From assembly GCA_024636355.1 (NCBI GenBank), contig JAGXHH010000065.1, positions 1 through 8,759 on the forward strand: a DNA stretch of 8,759 nt. Direction: 5' to 3'. Origin of the DNA: Desulfobacteraceae bacterium. GTDB lineage: Bacteria; Desulfobacterota; Desulfobacteria; Desulfobacterales; Desulfosalsimonadaceae. Below are positions 1 through 6,810 of this stretch, in pieces. Under the pieces are notes generated by a model. The model did not search any database, was not told the origin of the DNA, and was given only the letters and a program-made list of their open reading frames with translations. Every line of letters begins with the position of its first letter. Within the stretch, counting starts at the first letter, position 1. Made by a program: the position numbers and the translations under genes.

Positions 1-1
1 G

Positions 2-1411
2 AACAACATCGCCATTATATTTTCAGCACTGCACCTGGCCTCCTGCATCTTCCTTCTGATGTATGTGGCGAATAACGGGATTGTCAGCACCCAGATCGGC
101 GATTGGCCCGCACCGTTCGGCATCACCCTGGTGGCCGACCACCTGAGCGCCATCATGGTGATCGTCACCGGGATACTCGGATTTTCGGTGACCGTCTATT
201 CACGGGCCGATATATCGCCGGCCATGCTGGAGGCGGGATATCACCCGCTGCTGCAGATCATGCTCGGTGCGGTCTGCGGGGCATTTTTGACCGGAGACAT
301 CTTCAACCTGTACGTCTGGTTCGAGGTGATGTTGATGGCATCCTTCGGCCTGATCGTACTGGGGCAGGAAAAGGCACAGCTTGACGGCGGCGTGAAATAC
401 GTGGTGCTCAACCTGTTTGCCACCCTCCTGTTCATCACCGGTCTGGGGCTGCTTTACGGCATGACCGGCACCCTGAACATGGCGGACCTGCATTTAAAAG
501 TGCAGGAACTCGCTCATCCCGGCATGCTCACGGCAGTGGCCGCCATTTTCATGACCGCCTTTGGCATCAAGGCAGGGATTTTTCCGCTGTTTTTCTGGCT
601 GCCGGCATCCTACCACACGCCGCCGGTGGCCGTATCCGCCATCCTGGCGGGGCTGTTGACCAAGGTGGGGGTGTATGCCCTGATCCGTATGTTCACCCTG
701 GTGTTCACCTTTGATGTCGCTTACACCCACGGCCTGCTGCTGACCGCCTCCGGCCTGACCATGATCACCGGAGTCCTGGGTGCGGCGGCAAATAACGAAT
801 TTCGCAGGATTTTGTCGTTCCATATCATCAGCCAGGTCGGGTACATGGTGCTGGGGCTGGCCCTGTTTACGCCCCTGGCCCTGGCCGGTTCGGTCTTCTA
901 CCTGCTGCATCATATGATCGTAAAAGCCAACCTGTTTCTGATCAGCGGCGTATCCCGCCAGATCGGCGGATCATTTCACCTGGACCGGCTGGGCGGGCTG
1001 TATCGGTCCAGGGGATTTCTGGCGCTGCTGTTTTTCATCCCGGCGTTTTCCCTGGCCGGTTTTCCGCCCCTGTCCGGTTTCTGGGCCAAACTGGCCCTGA
1101 TCCAGGCCAGTCTGGAGATCGAATCCTATGTTATTGCCGGCGTTGCCGCAGGCGTTGGGGTCTTGACCACGTATTCCATGACCAAGATCTGGGGGGAAGT
1201 TTTCTGGAAACCCGCTCCCGGGACTGTGGGCGCCCAGGCGATCGCCCCGGGCGCGATCTCACTTTGGATGCTGATGCCGATCGTGGCCCTGGCCCTGCTG
1301 ACGCTGATCATCGGCTTTGCACCGGCGCCGTTTTTCCGGATGAGCATGGACGCCGCCCATGAGCTGCTGAATCCGGATATCTATGTCAGGGCGGTAATGG
1401 GGGACATATGA
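2..1411 (+). CDS. mrpD: Na+/H+ antiporter subunit D (MrpD/MnhD), 5'-truncated
   Basis: This is a membrane subunit of the multi-subunit Mrp cation/proton antiporter, related to the proton-pumping NuoL/M/N subunits of complex I. The frame is open from base 2, so the start lies upstream of the window; 469 residues are visible. From recalled Bacillus MrpD numbering about 29 residues are missing, giving a normal total near 500. Numbering from the first visible codon, the sequence shows the family's intramembrane glutamate in LYVWFEVMLMASFG (E108, bases 323-325) and the lysine in FGIKAGIFPLFFWLPASYH (K190). Their spacing of 82 equals that of the essential Glu137 and Lys219 of Bacillus MrpD, as I recall them. 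Further charged residues in membrane segments are the His-His and Lys of LLHHMIVKANLFLISG and the Lys of GFWAKL. The protein is almost entirely hydrophobic, with more than ten membrane segments. It is followed at once by mrpE-F-G, which makes a hydrogenase or complex I paralogue unlikely. Confidence 0.95.
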   Translation, partial: NNIAIIFSALHLASCIFLLMYVANNGIVSTQIGDWPAPFGITLVADHLSAIMVIVTGILGFSVTVYSRADISPAMLEAGYHPLLQIMLGAVCGAFLTGDIFNLYVWFEVMLMASFGLIVLGQEKAQLDGGVKYVVLNLFATLLFITGLGLLYGMTGTLNMADLHLKVQELAHPGMLTAVAAIFMTAFGIKAGIFPLFFWLPASYHTPPVAVSAILAGLLTKVGVYALIRMFTLVFTFDVAYTHGLLLTASGLTMITGVLGAAANNEFRRILSFHIISQVGYMVLGLALFTPLALAGSVFYLLHHMIVKANLFLISGVSRQIGGSFHLDRLGGLYRSRGFLALLFFIPAFSLAGFPPLSGFWAKLALIQASLEIESYVIAGVAAGVGVLTTYSMTKIWGEVFWKPAPGTVGAQAIAPGAISLWMLMPIVALALLTLIIGFAPAPFFRMSMDAAHELLNPDIYVRAVMGDI

Positions 1412-1884
1412 CAAATTTATTCCTGGTCAACCTTTTTCTGGCCGTCGGGTTCAGCGCGGTCGTGGGCCAGTTGAACCTGGGCGGGCTGCTGGTCGGGTTC
1501 GCCATCGGCTACCTGGCTCTCTGGATCACTCGGTCACCCCGCGAAGAAACGGGGTATTTCAAGCGGGTCCCCCGAATCGTCAACCTGTTCGTCTATTTTA
1601 TCTGGCAGTTGATCGTATCCAACTTCCGGGTTTTATGGGATGTCGTCACGCCGGGCCACCGAAGCCGGCCCGGCATCATCGGCGTTCCCCTGGATGCGGA
1701 GACGGATCTGGAAATCCTGCTGGTGGCAAATCTTATTTCCCTGACTCCCGGCACGCTGAGCATCGATGTTTCCGACGACCGGAAGATTCTTTATGTGCAT
1801 GTGATGTTTCTGGAAAATGTGGCATCCGAACAGGCGGATATCAAGCAGGGACTGGAAAGGCGGGTCTTGGAGGTGCTTCGGTAA
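1408..1884 (+). CDS. mrpE: Na+/H+ antiporter subunit E (MrpE/MnhE)
   Basis: This 158-residue accessory membrane subunit of the Mrp antiporter is of normal family length. Two hydrophobic segments fill roughly the first 45 residues (LFLVNLFLAVGFSAVVG, then LLVGFAIGYLALWI). A third lies near 53-70 (RIVNLFVYFIWQLIVSNFRV). A soluble C-terminal domain follows, containing the family signature LLVANLISLTPGTLSIDVSDD (split here as LLVANLIS and LTPGTLSIDVSDD) and a predicted strand ILYVHVMF. The start ATG overlaps the mrpD stop as ATGA, preceded by a purine-rich GGGGGA, so translation is probably coupled. Family knowledge says MrpE is needed for full antiport activity and assembly; it is not thought to form the ion path itself. 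Confidence 0.94.
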   Translation: MTNLFLVNLFLAVGFSAVVGQLNLGGLLVGFAIGYLALWITRSPREETGYFKRVPRIVNLFVYFIWQLIVSNFRVLWDVVTPGHRSRPGIIGVPLDAETDLEILLVANLISLTPGTLSIDVSDDRKILYVHVMFLENVASEQADIKQGLERRVLEVLR

Positions 1885-2204
1885 TGGGCTCGCAAACGGC
1901 TCTCTTGAACATTGTCATTCAAATTTCGCTGGTGATGCTGCTGATCAGTATATTTCTGGCCGCTGTCCGGCTGTTATGGGGGCCTGATCCCGCCGACCGG
2001 ATCGTGGCCATGGACCTGATTTCTTTTTTGATTATCGCCTTCATTACCGTTTATTCCCTTTATTCGGGGATAGACGCCTTCCTGGATGTGGCCATTGCCT
2101 ATGCGCTGATCGCCTTTCTCGGCACCGTGGCCCTGGCCCGGTTCCGGGAACGCCTGGCCCGGAAGATCGGCCGGAACCAATCGAACGGGAAGGATTCGCC
2201 ATGA
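1884..2204 (+). CDS. mrpF: Na+/H+ antiporter subunit F (MrpF/MnhF)
   Basis: This small integral membrane subunit of the Mrp antiporter has 106 residues, slightly longer than the roughly 90-95 usual for the family because of a basic hydrophilic tail (RERLARKIGRNQSNGKDSP). It has three hydrophobic segments: about residues 10-31, 41-60 and 66-86. The MrpF signature GPDPADRIVAMDLI lies at the cytoplasmic loop between the first two. The ATG at 1884 is chosen although the frame is open further upstream. It follows the last base of the mrpE stop (TAATG overlap) and has a strong GGAGGT at 1869-1874, nine bases upstream. The upstream extension in the same frame runs antisense to no motif and only reads mrpE out of frame. 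Confidence 0.93.
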   Translation: MGSQTALLNIVIQISLVMLLISIFLAAVRLLWGPDPADRIVAMDLISFLIIAFITVYSLYSGIDAFLDVAIAYALIAFLGTVALARFRERLARKIGRNQSNGKDSP

Positions 2205-2584
2205 GAGAAATCATTATCATTTTTCTGCTCCTGTCCGGCAGCCTTTTTTCTCTCGTAGCGGCCATCGGACTGCTGCGCCTGCCCGATATCCTGACCCGGA
2301 TGCATGCGGCCACCAAGGCCGGCGTCCTCGGGACCGGGCTGATCCTGCTCTCCCATGCCGTCTACTTTTCCGATCTGGCAATCACCCTGCGCGTATTGGC
2401 GACCATCACGTTTTTATGGTTGACCGCACCGATTGCCGCCCACCTGATCGGCCGCGCCGCCTACTGCAGCCGGGTGCGGCTGTCCGAAAATACCTGGATC
2501 GACCAGTTCGGCCACGCCTGCGGCTGGGGTGAAGCCGGACAGGAAGAAGCCGATACAGGTGAAATCGATCCGGACAGCAGGTAA
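2201..2584 (+). CDS. mrpG: Na+/H+ antiporter subunit G (MrpG/MnhG)
   Basis: This is the last subunit of the Mrp antiporter operon, 127 residues long. Three membrane segments cover about residues 4-23, 42-58 and 62-83. The family signature IGLLRLPDILTRMHAATKAG sits between the first and second, and the third ends in LTAPIAAHLIGRAAY. The hydrophilic C-terminal tail of about 40 residues (acidic, ending GEIDPDSR) carries no motif I know. The start overlaps the mrpF stop as ATGA and has AAGGA at 2190-2194. With it the D-E-F-G order of the canonical Mrp operon is complete. The A, B and C genes would be expected upstream of the window. No U-tract terminator follows; the next thing downstream is the inverted repeat at 2591-2715. 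Confidence 0.93.
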   Translation: MREIIIIFLLLSGSLFSLVAAIGLLRLPDILTRMHAATKAGVLGTGLILLSHAVYFSDLAITLRVLATITFLWLTAPIAAHLIGRAAYCSRVRLSENTWIDQFGHACGWGEAGQEEADTGEIDPDSR

Positions 2585-2590
2585 AAATTT

Positions 2591-2715
2591 AGAATCCAGA
2601 ATATAGGAGCCAGGAGCCAGAATAAGGTATTCGCCTTTGGCTCAGTAATATTAGATTTGCCGGCGCGTAGCGACATCCATTCCTTCTGGCTCCTGAATTC
2701 TGAATTCTGGATTCT
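2591..2715. repeat. 125-bp inverted-repeat (MITE/REP-like) element between convergent genes
   Basis: Two nested pairs of perfect 12-bp inverted repeats are visible. The outer arm AGAATCCAGAAT (2591-2602) matches ATTCTGGATTCT (2704-2715). The inner arm CAGGAGCCAGAA (2611-2622) matches TTCTGGCTCCTG (2684-2695). Each arm also holds a short tandem duplication: GGAGCCA twice on the left (2606-2619) and GAATTCT twice on the right (2695-2708). The roughly 60-bp core (2623-2683) has no ORF and no obvious secondary symmetry. The element fills almost the whole 137-bp gap between mrpG and the convergent purine gene, so it could also act as a two-way transcription barrier. From memory, GAATTC/CAGGAGCCAGAA-type repeats are dispersed in several Desulfobacterota genomes. 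That is recollection, not a search. Confidence 0.75.
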
Positions 2716-2721
2716 GCCCTC

Positions 2722-3975
2722 CTAATGTTTAAAACTCCGCTGCCCCGTAAACACCATGGCGGCGCCGTATTCGTTGCAGGCCTCGATCGATACGTAATCG
2801 TTTTGAGACCCGCCGGGGTGGACTACTGCGGAAATGCCTTCCCGAAGTCCCACATCCACGCCGTCCCGGAACGGGAAAAACGCGTCACTGACCATTGTCG
2901 CGCCGATGAGCCCGCCTCTTTGGGTCCGGACCCGGTCCTCGATGTCCGAGCGTTTGTCCGCATCCGTAAGATCATTAAAAGAGATGCCGAACTCTTCGAA
3001 GCAGTAGCGGTCCTCGAGTTTCCGGTACGCCTTGTCCCGGGCGATCTGGGCGACGCCGACCCGGTCCTGCTCGCCGGTGCCGATTCCGACGGAGATCCCG
3101 TCTTTTACATAAAGCACGGAATTCGATGTCACGCCGGCTTCCAGCAGCCAGCCGAAGCGAATGTCTTCGAGCTCGGCGGGTGTGGGCGGCCGGTTGATCT
3201 TGTAGCGTTTTCCCTGGTACTCGCATTCGGCCAGCGTGAAATCTTTGACGTCCCGGGCCTGGGGAACAAACGACCACTGGGCGATCAGACCGCCGTCGAT
3301 CAGGCTTTTGAAATCAACCACCCGTTCGCCGGCAAATGTCTGCAGGCGCTCGATGTTTTTAATCCGGATTACCCGCAGGTTCTTTCTTGCGGCAAGAATC
3401 TCCAGTGCGCCTTCCTCGTATTCCGGCGCCACGACCACCTCGGCATACTGCCGGGATACGGCTTCGGCAGTTTCCCTGTCGAGGACCCGGTTGACGGCGA
3501 TGCACCCCCCGAAGGCAGCCACCCGGTCGGCCATGTAGGCCTTGTGGTAGGCATCGGCCATGGAGATGTCCGACTGGGCCGCACCGCATGGGTTGTTGTG
3601 TTTGACGATAACGACGGTCGGTTTTTCGGTGAGGTATCTGAGGATATTGAGCGCGTTGTCCGCATCGGTGAGGTTGGTTTTTCCCGGGTGCTTTCCCGAC
3701 TGGAGCAGTTCCACGTCGGATGCCAGGTACCTTCCCGGGGCGATGGTCTGCGCATCGCCGAGTACCAGGTTGCCGTTTACCAGTTTGTAGAGGGCGGCTT
3801 CCTGTCCGGGGTTTTCCCCGTAGCGAAGCCCCTTGCGCACCCCTTCGATGACCCAGTCGACTTTTTCGTAAAACAGCGTCTGCCGGTTGTCGCCATCTAT
3901 GAATGCAATCTCCATCTTCGGGGGGAATCGGTCGTCCATGATGGTTTTATACATTTGTTTGAGATCTTCGGCCAT
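2722..3975 (-). CDS. purH: AICAR formyltransferase, stand-alone (C-terminal half of PurH)
   Basis: This enzyme transfers a formyl group from 10-formyl-tetrahydrofolate to AICAR to give FAICAR, the penultimate step of de novo IMP synthesis in the cytoplasm. Its 417 residues form only the AICARFT domain, which is the second domain of ordinary bifunctional PurH. Landmarks in order are GLRYGENPGQEAALY (49-63), the catalytic Lys-His in VKHNNPCGAA (K125, H126), AFGGCIAVNR (154-163), SDAFFPFRDGVD (363-374), HPGGSQND (386-393) and the typical C-terminal end VFTGQRSFKH. At 417 residues it is longer than the roughly 330-residue domain inside PurH; about 45 extra residues precede LRYGENP. It lies 29 nt downstream of the IMP cyclohydrolase gene, in a different reading frame. 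It has its own AGGGAGA seven bases before the ATG, so it is a separately translated gene and not a frameshift break. The stop is TAG. Confidence 0.93.
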   Translation of the reverse strand: MAEDLKQMYKTIMDDRFPPKMEIAFIDGDNRQTLFYEKVDWVIEGVRKGLRYGENPGQEAALYKLVNGNLVLGDAQTIAPGRYLASDVELLQSGKHPGKTNLTDADNALNILRYLTEKPTVVIVKHNNPCGAAQSDISMADAYHKAYMADRVAAFGGCIAVNRVLDRETAEAVSRQYAEVVVAPEYEEGALEILAARKNLRVIRIKNIERLQTFAGERVVDFKSLIDGGLIAQWSFVPQARDVKDFTLAECEYQGKRYKINRPPTPAELEDIRFGWLLEAGVTSNSVLYVKDGISVGIGTGEQDRVGVAQIARDKAYRKLEDRYCFEEFGISFNDLTDADKRSDIEDRVRTQRGGLIGATMVSDAFFPFRDGVDVGLREGISAVVHPGGSQNDYVSIEACNEYGAAMVFTGQRSFKH

Positions 3976-3982
3976 TGGTTGG

Positions 3983-3989
3983 TCTCCCT
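3983..3989 (-). promoter_or_regulatory. Ribosome binding site of the stand-alone AICARFT gene
   Basis: On the minus strand AGGGAGA lies seven bases before the ATG at 3975-3973, inside the 29-nt gap after the cyclohydrolase stop codon. It matters because it supports independent initiation of the second purH half, rather than a sequencing or evolutionary frameshift in one long gene. Confidence 0.7.
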
Positions 3990-4004
3990 GAAAAATTGTG
4001 ACAG

Positions 4005-4688
4005 TTACATGATCTGATCATAGCTCCCCGTAATTTCCGCAAAGGAGCGGTTTGCCAGGTACTCGGCGATGGCACGGTCGTATTCGGCGGTATGGGAAAA
4101 GGCTTTCCTGGCCAGTTTTGTTCGCGTTTCCAGCGAGGTCATGGAGTCGATGGCGCGCATTTCTTCGATGATCATCGGGTAGTCGGCCGGATCGACAACA
4201 GAGGCCACCCGGATGTAGTTCTTGGCCGATGCCCGGATCATGCAGGGGCCGCCGATATCGATGTTTCCCCGGGCCTGTTCCACCGTCACATCGGGCCGGG
4301 CCACGGTCTGTTGGAACGGGTAGAGATTGACCACCACCATGTCGATGGAAAGACCGCCGGTGCGTTTGAGATCCGCCTTGTGGGCGTCGTTGTACGTTTC
4401 GGTCAGCAGGCCGAGGTAGATCTTGAAATCAAGGGTCTTGACCAGTCCCCCCTGGGTTTCGGGCTGTCCGGTATACTCCGAAACCGGGGTGAGGTTCTTT
4501 TCGGCTTTAGATCCCAGGAGTTCGCGCAGCCGGTTGTAGGTCCCGCCGGTCGACAGGATCCGGATGCCGGGGTTTACCTCCACGAGCGCCGGGACGAGGT
4601 CTTCAAGGCCGGATTTGTCGGAAACACTGATCAGCACGGTGTTTACTTTTACGAGATCGTCGATCTTTACAACGGTATTGATGCTCAT
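4005..4688 (-). CDS. purH: IMP cyclohydrolase, stand-alone MGS-like domain (N-terminal half of PurH)
   Basis: This enzyme closes FAICAR to IMP, the last step of the de novo purine pathway. The 227 residues correspond to the methylglyoxal-synthase-like first domain of PurH (about 200 residues). Landmarks are VLISVSDKSGLEDL (18-31), ILSTGGT (44-50), VKTLDFKIYLGLL (83-95), VVNLYPF (119-125) and NIDIGGPCMIRASAKNY (142-158). Against human ATIC as I recall it, Lys66, Tyr104, Asp125 and Lys137 fall on K84, Y123, D144 and K156, so the catalytic set looks intact. Family members normally read VKTLHPK/A at residues 83-89, whereas this one has LDF in place of LHP. About 13 extra residues precede VLISVSD. 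GGAG lies about seven bases upstream of the ATG. The unrelated archaeal PurO fold is excluded by the MGS motifs. The gene order matches the domain order of fused PurH. Confidence 0.92.
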   Translation of the reverse strand: MSINTVVKIDDLVKVNTVLISVSDKSGLEDLVPALVEVNPGIRILSTGGTYNRLRELLGSKAEKNLTPVSEYTGQPETQGGLVKTLDFKIYLGLLTETYNDAHKADLKRTGGLSIDMVVVNLYPFQQTVARPDVTVEQARGNIDIGGPCMIRASAKNYIRVASVVDPADYPMIIEEMRAIDSMTSLETRTKLARKAFSHTAEYDRAIAEYLANRSFAEITGSYDQIM

Positions 4689-4735
4689 GGTTTCTCCAGC
4701 CGTTCTACCGGCCGCCTCCCTGATAATGTGTTTTT

Positions 4736-4764
4736 TTTAGATTTAAAAAAATATAACATCTCAA
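4736..4764 (-). promoter_or_regulatory. Candidate sigma70 promoter for the split purH operon
   Basis: Read on the minus strand, TTGAGA (4764-4759) and TCTAAA (4741-4736) are separated by 17 bases. They match the -35 and -10 consensus at 5 and 4 of 6 positions. The spacer is very AT-rich (poly-A/T tract). Transcription would begin near 4729, about 40 bases before the cyclohydrolase ATG. Called by eye only; other A/T-rich hexamers nearby could serve. Confidence 0.35.
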
Positions 4765-4775
4765 ACCCCCGGAGT

Positions 4776-4789
4776 AAATGCCAAATGCC
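4776..4789. repeat. Tandem heptamer upstream of the purH promoter
   Basis: AAATGCC occurs twice head to tail (4776-4782 and 4783-4789). It starts about 12 bases upstream of the candidate -35 box of the purine operon. Its position would suit an activator or repressor half-site pair, but chance cannot be excluded for 14 bases. Confidence 0.3.
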
Positions 4790-4826
4790 TTAATCCGATA
4801 CTATCGCCGCAGATTCCGGATAAGCA

Positions 4827-4856
4827 TTGACATCGGCCGGGGCTTTGAAATAGAAC
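4827..4856 (+). promoter_or_regulatory. Candidate sigma70 promoter, plus strand
   Basis: A perfect TTGACA (4827-4832) is followed after 18 bases by TAGAAC (4851-4856), which matches the -10 consensus at 4 of 6 positions. It would transcribe the prenyltransferase remnant and then the MBL-fold gene, which has no other convincing promoter between 5079 and 5112. It probably was the promoter of the once intact prenyltransferase gene. Confidence 0.35.
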
Positions 4857-4912
4857 CAAAAGCAGTTGTCTGGCTCGGGATCTGTTAATTTCTGAACGCA
4901 GGAAACCGGCAC

Positions 4913-5078
4913 ATGTCCAAATCCTCCGGCCCGTCTGTCGTATTCGGTCCCATGCGGGTCCCGTTTCTCATCCTTGCCCCCGTCTGCGTCATACTGGGGG
5001 CGGCCTGCGCTCTATATCACGGCGTTTATAACTCCGCTGCTGCTGGCTGCGGGTCTGATGCTCGGATCGGCCGGTTGA
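4913..5078 (+). pseudogene. Remnant of a UbiA-family prenyltransferase, internally deleted
   Basis: The ATG at 4913 has AGGA about ten bases upstream and begins a peptide whose residues 12-29, GPMRVPFLILAPVCVILG, resemble the start of UbiA-family polyprenyltransferases (MenA-like; membrane enzymes that attach isoprenoid tails to aromatic rings). After about residue 37 that frame loses its membrane character and runs out of phase into the next gene. From about 5010 the +1 frame becomes strongly hydrophobic (ITPLLLAAGLMLGSAG) and stops at TGA 5076-5078, like the last helix of such an enzyme. The simplest reading is one internal deletion that joined the first and last helices out of frame and removed most of a roughly 290-residue protein, including both aspartate-rich prenyl-diphosphate motifs, none of which is seen. 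The family call rests on a short stretch. A short one-helix protein is the alternative. Confidence 0.55.
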
Positions 5079-5112
5079 AGCCTGTCCGAAAGTTCTTTAC
5101 AAAGGAGTATCC

Positions 5113-6666
5113 ATGTACATTCGTTTCTACGGCGCAGTCCGGGAAGTTACCGGGTCGATGCATCTTCTGGAGACAGACAACGACCACATTCTGCTCGATT
5201 GCGGCATGTACCAGGGCAGACGGGAGGAAAGCGAACGGAAAAACAGGACCCTGCCGTTCGACCCTCGCATTATCACCAATGTAGTATTGTCGCATGCGCA
5301 CATCGACCATTCCGGTCGCCTGCCGCTGCTGGCGCGCCGGGATTTCGCCGGACATATCTTTTCCACCCGTGCCACGGCCCATGCCTGCGAGTATTTGCTG
5401 CCCGACAGCGCCTATATCCAGGAATCGGATGCCGAGTACCTGAACTACAAACGTGTGCGCAATACCCTGGTCGATCTGACCGGAAAATCCCGGGAAGAAA
5501 TTAAAAAAATGCTTAAAACAAACGGCCGGACAGATAAAGAGGCGCTTTCGCGACTCATGACCCGTTACGATATTGCAAAGATCAAACCGCTGTACACCGT
5601 ACAGGATGCGCAGCATGCCCTTTCATTTTTCGCGGGTCAGCCATACAGGGAAACGGTCTCCATCGGACAGGACATGACCTGCACGTTTTACGAGGCGGGC
5701 CACATCCTGGGATCGGCCATTACACTGATCCATGCAAAAGAAAACGGGCAGAACTATACGATCTGCTACACAGGAGACCTGGGCCGCTTCGACAAACCGA
5801 TCCTCAGGAACCCGGAACAGGATTTTTCCGGGTCGGACCGCGAGATCGATCTGTTGCTCCTGGAGAGCACCTATGGCGATCGGGTCCATGAGCCGGTTGC
5901 CGACACTACGCCGCGACTGAAAAAGATCATCATCGACACCGTTGAACGGGGCGGGACGCTGCTGATTCCGGCGTTCGCCTATGGCCGCACTCAGGAACTG
6001 CTCTACGCGATTCATACTCTTTACAACAACAACGAAGTGCCAAAGGTGCCGGTTTATGTCGACAGTCCGCTGGCCACCCGCATTACCCGGGTCTTTGGGG
6101 AGCACCCGGAAGTCTATGACAGGGATACGCATCGGGATTTTCTGGAAAACGGAGAAAACCCTTTTTCTTTCAAACAATTGCATTTCACCGAATCCGTAGA
6201 AGATTCCATGGCCCTGATGCGCGAGGAAAAACCCCATATCGTGATTTCAGCTGCGGGGATGTGCGAAGGCGGCCGCATCCTGCACCATCTGAGATATAAA
6301 ATTCATAATCCGAAGAATACGATCCTGATAGTCGGATATATGGCCCGGCATACCCTTGGCCGGCGTATCCTGGAATCAGGGCTCGAATACAAAGCCGCCG
6401 GCGGCGCGGGTGAGCCGCCGATGATGCGGTTCATGGGAAAGGAGTATCCCTTGCATGCGCGCGTGGAAAAAATCGACGGGTTTTCCGCCCATGCGGATAA
6501 AAACGAAATGCTCCAGTTTCTGCGGGAGTCGAACCTGAAAATAAAGAAAATCGCCCTGGTTCACGGCGAGGAAGATCAGATGACCGCATTTGCCGATACC
6601 CTGAAGGCGGAAGGATATTCGGTGTTCGTCCCCCGGGCGGGCGAATCGCTGCGGATACGAAAGTGA
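5113..6666 (+). CDS. MBL-fold/beta-CASP/RMMBL protein, CPSF73-like RNA nuclease family
   Basis: This 517-residue protein belongs to the metallo-beta-lactamase/beta-CASP superfamily (COG1236 type), zinc-dependent enzymes acting on RNA; bacterial members are generally annotated as RNA-processing exonucleases. Residues 1-225 form the MBL part. The zinc-binding motif is SHAHIDHSG (H61, H63, D65, H66), with H197 in AGHILGSA and D222 in TGDLGRFD. A helical, charged insert covers about 113-165. The beta-CASP part contains LLLESTYGDR (247-256), IPAFAYGRTQELLY (285-298), YVDSPLA (315-321) and ISAAGMCEGGRI (378-389). The C-terminal RMMBL part contains GFSAHADK (H460) and LVHGEED (H484). All expected metal and catalytic positions are present, so it should be active. 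There is no signal peptide, so it is cytoplasmic. AAGGAG (5102-5107) five bases before the ATG fixes the start. No neighbour shares a pathway with it. Confidence 0.92.
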   Translation: MYIRFYGAVREVTGSMHLLETDNDHILLDCGMYQGRREESERKNRTLPFDPRIITNVVLSHAHIDHSGRLPLLARRDFAGHIFSTRATAHACEYLLPDSAYIQESDAEYLNYKRVRNTLVDLTGKSREEIKKMLKTNGRTDKEALSRLMTRYDIAKIKPLYTVQDAQHALSFFAGQPYRETVSIGQDMTCTFYEAGHILGSAITLIHAKENGQNYTICYTGDLGRFDKPILRNPEQDFSGSDREIDLLLLESTYGDRVHEPVADTTPRLKKIIIDTVERGGTLLIPAFAYGRTQELLYAIHTLYNNNEVPKVPVYVDSPLATRITRVFGEHPEVYDRDTHRDFLENGENPFSFKQLHFTESVEDSMALMREEKPHIVISAAGMCEGGRILHHLRYKIHNPKNTILIVGYMARHTLGRRILESGLEYKAAGGAGEPPMMRFMGKEYPLHARVEKIDGFSAHADKNEMLQFLRESNLKIKKIALVHGEEDQMTAFADTLKAEGYSVFVPRAGESLRIRK

Positions 6667-6736
6667 GCCGGACCCTGCCGCGGGCCGCGTGCCTGATGAC
6701 CGGAACTCCCGGGGCGGCGGTAGGGGTAATTTGTAG

Positions 6737-6756
6737 GGGCGATTCACGAATCGCCC
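6737..6756. repeat. REP-like hairpin 1
   Basis: GGGCGATTC (6737-6745) and GAATCGCCC (6748-6756) form a perfect 9-bp inverted repeat with a 2-nt centre, preceded by GTAG. It is not followed by a T-run, so it is not a classic intrinsic terminator. From memory, GTAGGGGCG-type palindromes are common dispersed intergenic repeats in several bacterial groups. Confidence 0.55.
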
Positions 6757-6789
6757 TCGCCGATGAGGAAAAGAATGTCCAAACCAGAG

Positions 6790-6810
6790 GGGCGGGTTTC
6801 AAATCCGCCC
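6790..6810. repeat. REP-like hairpin 2
   Basis: GGGCGGGTT (6790-6798) and AATCCGCCC (6802-6810) pair over nine positions with one G-T wobble around a 3-nt centre. It starts 34 bases after the end of hairpin 1 and shares its AGGGGCG lead and CGCCC tail. The two are probably variants of one repeat family placed as a pair. The CTTTTT at 6831-6836 is about 20 bases away, too far for a standard terminator. Confidence 0.5.

Noticed and set aside
3976..4004. A frameshift sequencing error splitting one purH
   Set aside because: There is a proper stop, a 29-nt spacer, a good ribosome binding site and a new start. The extra N-terminal residues of the second product have no place in a fused PurH.
2725..4017. 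A 430-residue plus-strand ORF opposite the formyltransferase gene
   Set aside because: It is the antisense shadow of a gene with unmistakable AICARFT motifs and has no recognisable domain or ribosome binding site of its own.
4092..4793. A 233-residue plus-strand ORF opposite the cyclohydrolase gene
   Set aside because: It is the antisense of the MGS-domain gene, with Gly/Asp/His-rich low-quality sequence and no motif.
4913..5284. A 123-residue plus-strand ORF as one intact protein
   Set aside because: Only the first 37 or so residues look protein-like; the rest reads out of frame across the MBL-fold gene, whose start and ribosome binding site are clear.
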